Below, piece by piece: positions 58,006-64,000 of a stretch of 64,000 nucleotides of DNA. The notes under the pieces are model-generated. The model had not been told where the DNA came from. It did not search any database and worked only from the letters and a program-made list of their open reading frames with translations. The DNA lies in assembly GCF_022678645.1 (NCBI RefSeq), contig NZ_JALBWV010000048.1:1-64000 (forward strand). The letters are read 5' to 3'. The stretch comes from Saccharopolyspora soli. Its GTDB lineage: Bacteria; Actinomycetota; Actinomycetes; Mycobacteriales; Pseudonocardiaceae. Positions within the stretch are counted from its first letter, which is position 1; each line of letters begins with the position of its first letter. Position numbers and translations under genes: made by a program.

Positions 58006-58748
58006 CGGATGTCCACCAACTCCGGCCGATAGCGATGATCCGCGTACCAGGCGAGGGTTTTCAGCAGACCCCAGGCACGAACCCGACGAACCGAGCCACG
58101 CACCACGACATCCCGACGCAACCCATAATCTGCGGTGAGCAGCCGCACCGCGTTGACCAACGCGCGATCCTCGTGCACATCCTCGATCTTGGTGCGCGGA
58201 AACCCGCCCGAACGCACGTAAAGCTCGCTGGTGATCGCGATGTTGCAGCCCGGTGCCATCACGTACGGCCCCAGGTAGCGCGAATCCCGGTTACCGGGCC
58301 GGACCTTGCCGAACGCGCTGGCCAGCTCGACAGCGCCGACCAGCAGCCACCGCTGCCAGGCGGGCACGCCTTCGTCGGTGCGCGGCAGCAACTGCCCGGC
58401 TACCAGGCACAGTCCCGACGCGAAGGCGGCGTTGATGCGCTGCGTCCAATCCCGCGCGGGCAGGCAGTCCGCATCGGTGCGCGCGAGCCGGACCGCGCCT
58501 CTTCCCACCGCGAACCGCATGCCGGTGTCCGCGGCCGCGCCGGTGCCCTTCTCCGGCTCGTGCACCAGGTAGACCCACGCGCGGGTCCGGGCGAACTCGG
58601 CGACGACCCCGGCCGTCGCATCCGTCGACCCGTTGTCCACGACGACCAGGCTGAAGCTGGAATCCCGTTGCGCGGCAAGGGCTTCCAGCGTCGCCGTGAT
58701 GCCCGCCGCCTCGTTGTAGGCGGGCACCACCACCCACAGCCCGGTCAT
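58002..58748 (-). CDS. Family 2 glycosyltransferase
   Basis: A 248-residue GT-A enzyme: VVVPAYNEAAGITATLEALA at the N-terminus, VVVDNGSTDATA, EPEKGTGAAADTGMRFA, the DxD-type ARTDADCLP, and a late KIEDVHEDRALV. There is no membrane segment, so it works in the cytosol on a nucleotide sugar. ATG at 58748 overlaps the stop of the OleA-like gene. Its place in the operon suggests the lipid-like product is glycosylated, or that the protein transfers another group. Confidence 0.83.
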   Translation of the reverse strand: MTGLWVVVPAYNEAAGITATLEALAAQRDSSFSLVVVDNGSTDATAGVVAEFARTRAWVYLVHEPEKGTGAAADTGMRFAVGRGAVRLARTDADCLPARDWTQRINAAFASGLCLVAGQLLPRTDEGVPAWQRWLLVGAVELASAFGKVRPGNRDSRYLGPYVMAPGCNIAITSELYVRSGGFPRTKIEDVHEDRALVNAVRLLTADYGLRRDVVVRGSVRRVRAWGLLKTLAWYADHRYRPELVDIR

Positions 58749-59743
58749 AGCCGGATCACCACGATTCCCAGGCTGACACCGCCCGCCATGCCCACCAACG
58801 CCACCAGGTCGCCCGGCCCGCACCGGCCGAGCTGCTGTGCGACGGCCAGCTGCAACGGCAGGCTCACAGAAGCCGGATTGCCGTGCTGGCCGATGGTGAC
58901 CACCAGCTTGTCGGCGGGCACCCCGGCGCGCTCGGCGAAAACATCGAGGTACGGCACGGAAACCTGGTGCACGCACACCACGGCGAAGTCCGACCAGCTG
59001 AGCCGGAGCCGATCCAGCGTCTCGTCCAGCACACCGGTACCCAGCCGCAGGAACGCGGACTTCAACCGTCCGCCGTCCATCGCGAAGTAGGTGTACTCGG
59101 GATCGCGCGGATGCGCCGAACCCCCGCACGGCAGCGTGCCCACCTGCCACTGCGTCGAATCCGCGCTGAAGCCGCTGCCGAGCACCCCGGCCCGCCCGCG
59201 CGTGAGCAGCAACGCCGCGCCCGCGTCGGAGAGCGTGTAGCCGGGAAAGACGCGCAGGAAGGTCCCGATGTCCGGCACCCGCCACCGGATCGCCCTCGAC
59301 GGCGACTCCCCGCTGACCAGCAGCACCCGTCGATATCGACCGGCGGTGATCAGCGCGTCGGCGACCTCGATGCCGTTCAGCACGCTGTTGCAGGCGTTCT
59401 TCACATCCATCACCGGGGCGCGCAGTTCCAGCTTGGCGGCCACGATGTGCGCGGTGGCCGGTTCGACCATGTCCTGGCTGGCCGAGGCGAACAGCAGCAG
59501 GTCGATCTCGTCGGCCGAGGTGCCGGTCTCCGCGAGCAGCTTGCGCGCCGCCGCCACCGCCAGATCCGAGGCTTGCTCCGCGTCGCCCATCACGTGCCGC
59601 GACTCGATGCCGGTCAGCCGGTGGATGATCCCCGTCGGTGGCCGAAATGGCGCGCTTTCCGCTGCGATCCGCCGTTCGACCTCGGCTGTGCTGATCTCCC
59701 GCTCCGGCAGGTGCACCGCGACCCCGGCCAGCTGCGCTCTCAT
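58745..59743 (-). CDS. OleA-like thiolase/ketoacyl synthase III-family condensing enzyme
   Basis: 332 residues. The triad is Cys118 (VKNACNSVLNG), His259 (VCVHQVS) and Asn289 (GQHGNPASVSLP). The segment SQDMVEPATAHI carries Glu94, matching the EPATA motif and extra glutamate that I recall as typical of OleA, which joins two acyl-CoAs head to head; plain FabH lacks it. ATG at 59743 follows GGGAGGAG. It is the first gene of a five-gene operon in which every neighbouring pair overlaps. Two palindromes lie 70-130 bp upstream. Confidence 0.82.
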   Translation of the reverse strand: MRAQLAGVAVHLPEREISTAEVERRIAAESAPFRPPTGIIHRLTGIESRHVMGDAEQASDLAVAAARKLLAETGTSADEIDLLLFASASQDMVEPATAHIVAAKLELRAPVMDVKNACNSVLNGIEVADALITAGRYRRVLLVSGESPSRAIRWRVPDIGTFLRVFPGYTLSDAGAALLLTRGRAGVLGSGFSADSTQWQVGTLPCGGSAHPRDPEYTYFAMDGGRLKSAFLRLGTGVLDETLDRLRLSWSDFAVVCVHQVSVPYLDVFAERAGVPADKLVVTIGQHGNPASVSLPLQLAVAQQLGRCGPGDLVALVGMAGGVSLGIVVIRL

Positions 59744-59812
59744 CGGTCTCCTCCCTGAGAACTTGGCCTTCCGGACTTGTTCTGCGTACCGCAGCGCGAG
59801 TGGTGGAACTGC

Positions 59813-59872
59813 CGATTTCACGCGAAATCGCCGCTGCGCGCGAGGACCGCGTGCCGGTTTCGCGCGAAATCG
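59813..59872. promoter_or_regulatory. Pair of 18-bp palindromes, 42 bp apart, before the OleA-like operon
   Basis: CGATTTCACGCGAAATCG (59813-59830) and CGGTTTCGCGCGAAATCG (59855-59872) are near-perfect palindromes around TTTCGCGCGAAA. Start-to-start distance is 42 bp, four helical turns. They fill the middle of the 325-bp intergenic region 59744-60068, which otherwise holds no gene. Confidence 0.65.
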
Positions 59873-60025
59873 CCCATCCCACCCGCTGGGGAGTGGCGCC
59901 GCACGGCAGCTTCGCGGAAAGGTTCCAAGACTTGGGCGACGGTACAACGGGACGCGCGCCACGAACCTGAGTAGAGCTACTTAACTCTTCCGAGTGACTC
60001 GGCGGCGACCTTAAACTCCGGGTGC

Positions 60026-60042
60026 GGTCAGGCGATATGACC
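60026..60042. promoter_or_regulatory. Inverted repeat before the FadR-type gene
   Basis: GGTCA-N7-TGACC lies 27 bp before the GntR start. The spacing and the GGTC/GACC arms fit FadR-subfamily operators, so autoregulation is possible. Confidence 0.45.
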
Positions 60043-60068
60043 ATTGAACCCTCGGAGGTGGATGCGGA

Positions 60069-60794
60069 ATGTGGGAGCGGCTGTCGCCGGGCTCGGTCGC
60101 CGACCAGGTCGAGCGGCAGATCACGCAGGCCATCGACTCGGGCCGGTACGCCCCCGGCGACCGGTTGCCTCCGGAGCGCGAGTTCGCCGAACTGCTCGGG
60201 GTGAGCCGACCAACGGTGCGCGAGGCGATCGGCGCGCTGAAGGCCAGAGGTGTGGTCCGGGTGCTGCACGGCCGTGGTGTGTTCATCGCCGAACCCGAGA
60301 CCGCCCGCGAACTCCGCGAGGCCCTGGCCACCCAGCGCCACTCCATCAGCGAACTGTTCGCGATGCGCGAGGTGCTTGAGGTGCCCGCCGCTGGCTGGGC
60401 CGCCGAACGCCAGGACCCCGCCGCGCTGCAACGGATTTCGGACGTGCTGCGGAGCATGCAGAAAGCCGCGGAGGAAGTGCCGCGCGACTTCGACCGGCTC
60501 CAACAGCTCGACGCCGCCTTCCACCTGGCCATCGTGGAGGCCGCGGGCAACAAGTTCCTCCAGCAGACCCTCGGTGTCCTGCAGGACATCCTGCACGAAG
60601 GCATGCAGACGACGCTGATGGTGCCGGGGCGGGTGGAGAAGGCTCGCGAAGACCACCAGCGAATCCTGGACGCCCTGCTCGCCGGAGACCCCGAAGCCGC
60701 CCGGCAGGCCGCGCTGCACCACGTGCACGCGGCCCGCGCCACCGCCATGCAGCGCCTGGCGGAACGAGCCGAAGACGATCGGGGCGGCCGCTGA
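60069..60794 (+). CDS. GntR-family regulator, FadR subfamily
   Basis: 241 residues. The winged helix-turn-helix is at 10-75 (DRLPPEREFAELLGVSRPTV, then REAIGALKARGVVRVLHGRG). The all-helical FCD effector domain follows (FAMREVLEVPAAGWAAER, LDAAFHLAIVEAAGN, EDHQRILDALLAGDPEAARQ), including the conserved Asp and His that bind metal. Ligands of the group are acyl-CoAs or organic acids. ATG at 60069 lies 11 bp after GGAGG. It is divergent from the OleA-like operon and is its likely regulator. Confidence 0.86.
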   Translation: MWERLSPGSVADQVERQITQAIDSGRYAPGDRLPPEREFAELLGVSRPTVREAIGALKARGVVRVLHGRGVFIAEPETARELREALATQRHSISELFAMREVLEVPAAGWAAERQDPAALQRISDVLRSMQKAAEEVPRDFDRLQQLDAAFHLAIVEAAGNKFLQQTLGVLQDILHEGMQTTLMVPGRVEKAREDHQRILDALLAGDPEAARQAALHHVHAARATAMQRLAERAEDDRGGR

Positions 60795-60826
60795 TCAAGC
60801 CAGGCGCGCAGGATGTCCTCGCCGGA

Positions 60827-61159
60827 TCAAAGCGAATCTGATTCGCGCAACGGGTGCGCCGCGCGGGCGCGATCCAGCAGGCTGCGCACGCCCGCCACGA
60901 CCTCGACGTCGTGATCGGCGAGCCAGGTCAACATCGCGTGATCGCGACTGTCCAGATCGACACCGTCGAGCGGAGCCCGCAGCGTCGCCAGGTTCACCGC
61001 GCACCTGCGGGACCTCGCCTCCCGCCCGTCGCGCACCGCGTCCTGCGCCCAGGACGAATTCGCGAACTGCAACAGCCGACGCGCGCTCCGGTCGGCGGAA
61101 CCGGCATCCAGCGACTTCTCCACGGCACCATCCATGGCAGCGGCTCCCGCCTGCGTCAT
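60827..61159 (-). CDS. Hypothetical protein, 110 aa
   Basis: Unrecognised. Predicted helical and soluble, with an Ala-rich start (TQAGAAAMDGAVEKSLDAGS) and the segments LLQFANSSWAQDAVRDGREA and HAMLTWLADHDVEVVAGVRS. ATG at 61159. It is convergent with the FadR-type gene; the 3' spacing is 32 bp. Coding statistics look plausible by eye, nothing more. Confidence 0.5.
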   Translation of the reverse strand: MTQAGAAAMDGAVEKSLDAGSADRSARRLLQFANSSWAQDAVRDGREARSRRCAVNLATLRAPLDGVDLDSRDHAMLTWLADHDVEVVAGVRSLLDRARAAHPLRESDSL

Positions 61160-61377
61160 CCCGACTTGTGTTCTGGACTACCACCACGGCGGAACACCTC
61201 AAGGGGCCAAAGTCCCCACGATTCGCCCCAGCCGGTGCGAACCCCCGAAACGGCGCCCGCGACCAGGCGTGCATTCCGACGATGTTGCCGCTTCCCCACT
61301 CGGTCGGCCAGCTACCCGCCGCAGGAAGATCGACAACGCCGCAGTTCATGGGCTACCCCACCGACCAAGGACTACCC

Positions 61378-61746
61378 ATGTGGGTGATGTTCGGCGGCGA
61401 AAAAGATTCCTTGCAGCGCCTAGACTTCCGGCTCGTGACTGCACGACCGCACACCTCGACCGAGGCAGCGCTGCGCGACGCGGTGGACACAGCCCTGATC
61501 GACTTGCTCACCGCGAGGCACAGCCCCGCCGCACGGGCCAACCGGGAACTGGCCCGCGCGGTCGACCTGCTCGACCAGCACCCCCAGATCGAGATCACCG
61601 CCGACGCGGCGAGCGCAGTCCGCACCGCCGCCCAACAACTCGCCCACGGCTCCCGAGACGAAGCCCGCACCGCCCTGGTAACCGCCCGCGGCCAGCTGGC
61701 CGCTCCCGGCTCACGGCTCAACGCCGCATCCCGCGACGCCGACTGA
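61378..61746 (+). CDS. Hypothetical protein, 122 aa
   Basis: Unrecognised. ATG at 61378 follows AAGGA at 8 bp; the frame is open further upstream and GTG 61436 is also possible. The C-terminal ~100 residues are helical and alanine-rich (EAALRDAVDTALIDLLTARH, RANRELARAVDLLDQHPQIE, ARTALVTARGQLAAPGSRLN). No signal peptide. Function unknown. Confidence 0.5.
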   Translation: MWVMFGGEKDSLQRLDFRLVTARPHTSTEAALRDAVDTALIDLLTARHSPAARANRELARAVDLLDQHPQIEITADAASAVRTAAQQLAHGSRDEARTALVTARGQLAAPGSRLNAASRDAD

Positions 61747-61880
61747 GCAGCGCAGACGCCGCTGCTGCTGCGACTTTCCCGACCCGTGCCAAGATCCGCC
61801 GGGTCGTTGGACTCTGGCTGGTCCGGACGCCTGCTGGCAGCGTGACCATTGCGCGCGGGCGCGTGGTCCGAGGAGTTGGC

Positions 61881-62792
61881 ATGCGACGGTTCCCTCCGGC
61901 TTTCGACCTGGTGCCCGACCAGGTGGCGCAGGTCATCCAGTTGGCCGGGTTGGCTCCTTCGCCGCACAACAGCCAGCCTTGGCGGTTCCGGGTGCTGCCG
62001 CACGTCATCGAGGTGCACGCCGACCGCTTCGGATGGCTGGCCGACGTCGACCTGACCGACCGCGAGCTTCGGATGGCCTGCGGTGCGGCGCTGATGAACC
62101 TCCGGCTCGCGTTGGCGCACGCGGGCGTGCAGCCGGTGGTGACGTTGTTGCCCCGGCTCGCGGGGCCCACCGTGGTGGCCGAAGTGCGCAGCGGCGGCCA
62201 CCAGCGTCCGGAAGCCGAGCAAATCGCCCTGGTAGAGGCGATTTCGGATCGGCGCACCCACCGGCGGCCATTCCATCCGACCGCGGTGTCCGTCGAGTGC
62301 CGACGCGGTCTGGTGCAAGCGGCTCGCGCCGAGAACGCCTGGTTGCACCTGATCCAACCGTCCGAACGCGGCGCCTTGGAGCGCCTCGTGCACCGCGCCC
62401 GCCTGACCCGACTGGGAGATGGGGGCAACGAGCTGGCCGCTTGGACCGGATCGCCCGCGGACGCCGAATCGGAGGCGACGGCCGAGTTCGATCCGAACCC
62501 GTTGCTGGCCGTGCTGGGCATGCTGCGCAGCAGCCCGGAAGACGAGCTGCGCGCCGGGCAGGCGCTGCAACGCGTCTGGTTGACCGCCACGGCGCGCGGG
62601 CTGGTGGCCGCGACGCCGCCGGAAATGGCGGCAGTCCCGGACATTCGCGACGACTTGCGCCGACTGCTCGGTGGTTCGATCCAGCCCCACGCGTTGCTGC
62701 GGATCGGCTACGGCGCCCCATCCCCAGCGGCACCGCGGCGCGATCCGGGCGAACTGCTCATCGACGCGTTCCCCGCCTCGAACCGGACGTGA
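61881..62792 (+). CDS. Acg-family nitroreductase-like protein
   Basis: About 303 residues. The flavin-type start VIQLAGLAPSPHNSQPWRFR and the later SDRRTHRRPFHPTAV and RACGAALMNLRLAL-like segment (MACGAALMNLRLALAHAG) are those of the Acg/Rv2032 group. These resemble nitroreductases with a lid, and are induced under hypoxia or dormancy in mycobacteria. They may store rather than use FMN. ATG at 61881 follows GAGGAG. Its 3' end overlaps the convergent hypothetical gene. Confidence 0.8.
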   Translation: MRRFPPAFDLVPDQVAQVIQLAGLAPSPHNSQPWRFRVLPHVIEVHADRFGWLADVDLTDRELRMACGAALMNLRLALAHAGVQPVVTLLPRLAGPTVVAEVRSGGHQRPEAEQIALVEAISDRRTHRRPFHPTAVSVECRRGLVQAARAENAWLHLIQPSERGALERLVHRARLTRLGDGGNELAAWTGSPADAESEATAEFDPNPLLAVLGMLRSSPEDELRAGQALQRVWLTATARGLVAATPPEMAAVPDIRDDLRRLLGGSIQPHALLRIGYGAPSPAAPRRDPGELLIDAFPASNRT

Positions 62793-63019
62793 CCGATCAA
62801 CCGGGGAATGGGCTCGTCCTGCGGCCGGGATCCGCCACGGACTCCGCGCCGAAGCCGGTCGGCCAATTCGTCGAGGAACCAGTCGAGCACCGACTGGGCT
62901 ACCTCCGCGTCGGCGGTCGCGCCCCTGCCCAGCGCTTCCTTGCGCGCCCGCCCGAAAATCCGGATCTCCTCGCACAGTTGCTCGTACGGGAGGTCGCTGC
63001 ACCTCGTGATCAAATCCAT
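62708..63019 (-). CDS. Hypothetical protein, 103 aa
   Basis: Unrecognised. The first ~65 residues look like a genuine helical protein (DLITRCSDLPYEQLCEEIRI, then FGRARKEALGRGATADAEVA and SVLDWFLDELADRL); the rest is a low-complexity tail overlapping the Acg gene antisense by 85 bp. ATG at 63019 lies 9 bp after TGGAG. The frame is open upstream to 63250, but that part looks non-coding and less GC-rich. The region 63020-63354 otherwise contains only the promoter side of the next gene. Confidence 0.45.
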   Translation of the reverse strand: MDLITRCSDLPYEQLCEEIRIFGRARKEALGRGATADAEVAQSVLDWFLDELADRLRRGVRGGSRPQDEPIPRLIGHVRFEAGNASMSSSPGSRRGAAGDGAP

Positions 63020-63354
63020 GCCAGACCACTCCAGTGGCCAATCGAGCGATCGGAGACCCGCATCGCGGCGTGCCTCCGACCTCTCTCCCCCAGTGTTGAA
63101 TCCCCGAACCAGGTCGAGGAATGTCGCCGATCGACTGCTTCGTGCGCACCTGATCCAAAGATAGCCGCCTCCGTCGACCATTTTCCTCACCCACATGGGG
63201 ATATGTTGGAAATTTACCGTCATATGTGAAATGAAGTCATAAACCGACACGAGTGCCCGGTGGCGGAAAATCTGGCGAAAGTTCGGACTTCCGGCGAACC
63301 AGATCGTCCGCTGCGCGTCTATACGGAGGAGTGGGAAAGCACGACTGGAGGATC

Positions 63355-64000
63355 ATGTCCGACAAACCGAGCCAGGCGCCGCAACCAGCCGATGCAGCCG
63401 AGCGGGAGGTACCACCCGAAACTCCCGCTGAGACGGCTCCAGGCGCCGAGCAGGACCAGCCGGTTGACGCGTCGGACAACGCGGACGGCGGAACGGATGG
63501 CGAATCCGAGGCGACGCCCGTCGTCGCATCGGTGGGACTGCCTCCGATGCAGCCGATGCAGTCCCCGCCGGTGCCGATGGCCCCGATAGCGCAGCAGCCC
63601 CGGCCCACCGGATGGGCTTACCCGCCACCGCAGCCGATGCCGCCGATGTTCGACGGTTATTGGCTGAGTCCGAACGTCTCCGGTGCGCCGGTCGCATTGC
63701 TCGCGGCGCTGATCGGCGGCGTCGCCGCCGCGGTCTTCCTGCCCTTGGACAGCCCCGGAATCGGCTGGCCGTTGCTCGGACTGGCCACCGCCGCCGGACT
63801 TTTCCTGGTGGGCCGCAAGGCCGAACGCAAGGTCCACATCGGACGGTTGTTATGGGCGGGTGCGGCGCTGCTGCTGCTGGCGGTGTGCGCTTTCCGCGCG
63901 GCCGAATGGCTTTCCGCCCTGTGCGTGATGACCGCTGCGGTCGCCGGAATGCTCGCGGTATCCGGTGGACGCAGCGTCCGCGCGTTCGCGATGGCCGCTG
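63355..64000 (+). CDS. Membrane protein with disordered Pro-rich N-terminus (C-terminus cut by window)
   Basis: 215 residues are visible. Residues 1-~100 are acidic then Pro/Met/Gln-rich (PPMQPMQSPPVPMAPIAQQP), typical of a disordered cytoplasmic head. From about residue 110 hydrophobic segments follow (APVALLAALIGGVAAAVFLP, IGWPLLGLATAAGLFLVGRK, LLWAGAALLLLAVCAFRAAE, LSALCVMTAAVAGMLAVSGG). It looks like the start of a large polytopic actinobacterial protein, possibly DUF4153/DUF4173-like, which cannot be confirmed here. ATG at 63355 follows GGAGG. Confidence 0.7.
   Translation, partial: MSDKPSQAPQPADAAEREVPPETPAETAPGAEQDQPVDASDNADGGTDGESEATPVVASVGLPPMQPMQSPPVPMAPIAQQPRPTGWAYPPPQPMPPMFDGYWLSPNVSGAPVALLAALIGGVAAAVFLPLDSPGIGWPLLGLATAAGLFLVGRKAERKVHIGRLLWAGAALLLLAVCAFRAAEWLSALCVMTAAVAGMLAVSGGRSVRAFAMAA

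Noticed and set aside
1..64000. CRISPR arrays, tRNA/rRNA genes, transposases or prophage genes
   Set aside because: I looked for regular spaced repeats, tRNA-like cloverleaves with CCA-type ends, and transposase or integrase motifs and found none. The three-stem element at 30846 lacks tRNA features.

Overview
The window is high-GC actinobacterial chromosome. Many GTG and a few TTG starts, WhiB, CsoR, XRE-DUF5753/DUF397, a conservon-type GTPase and LysX all point to a filamentous Pseudonocardiales-type organism; a Saccharopolyspora-like genus is a guess from overall flavour only. I see no rRNA, tRNA, transposase, phage gene or CRISPR array. Most of the window is accessory metabolism: small catabolic operons for sugar acids and aromatic precursors, each with its own regulator, and one compact biosynthetic operon near the right end.

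Left part (1-16.5 kb). The window opens inside lysX (minus). It continues with a hypothetical gene, an XRE-DUF5753/DUF397 pair behind a double operator, an arylamine N-acetyltransferase, a TSUP permease and a LysR regulator. At 6.9-13.5 kb lies a shikimate/quinate module: NAD-type shikimate/quinate dehydrogenase, 3-dehydroshikimate dehydratase fused to an HPPD-like domain, a TetR regulator and two MHS-family transporters. The TetR gene region carries the same palindrome in two promoters. Then follow a repeat-rich intergenic stretch, a small membrane protein, a second TetR, and a decayed conservon (CvnD intact, CvnC broken).

Middle part (16.5-38 kb). A polyuronide module holds secreted PL14-like and PL8-like lyases, an unrecognised protein, a sodium:solute symporter, uronate dehydrogenase and an IclR regulator. 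A second sugar region holds a sugar epimerase/isomerase, two Gfo/Idh/MocA dehydrogenases, a ROK repressor, a complete sugar ABC importer (binding protein plus two permeases, no ATPase) and a ThuA-like protein. A secreted PQQ-type sugar dehydrogenase and an RraA-like protein follow.

Right part (38-64 kb). A copper-type island has two CsoR paralogues, a DUF305 lipoprotein and a DUF6153-like protein. Next come WhiB, a Bcr/CflA exporter, a DUF574 methyltransferase, and two facing gene remnants (MFS and UxaA-type dehydratase). A D-tartrate-type module follows: LacI, fumarate-lyase-family enzyme, D-tartrate dehydratase and a frameshifted DASS carrier. A LacI regulator diverges from an orphan binding protein without signal peptide and overlaps a P450 gene.

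The most interesting locus is 54.4-59.7 kb. Five minus-strand genes all overlap end to start: OleA-like thiolase, family 2 glycosyltransferase, P450, OleC-like adenylate-forming enzyme and OleD-like reductase. No OleB is present, which suggests a product that stops at a beta-lactone or related acyl condensate. A FadR-type GntR regulator diverges from it, across a pair of 18-bp palindromes 42 bp apart. The window ends with an Acg-type nitroreductase and a truncated membrane protein.
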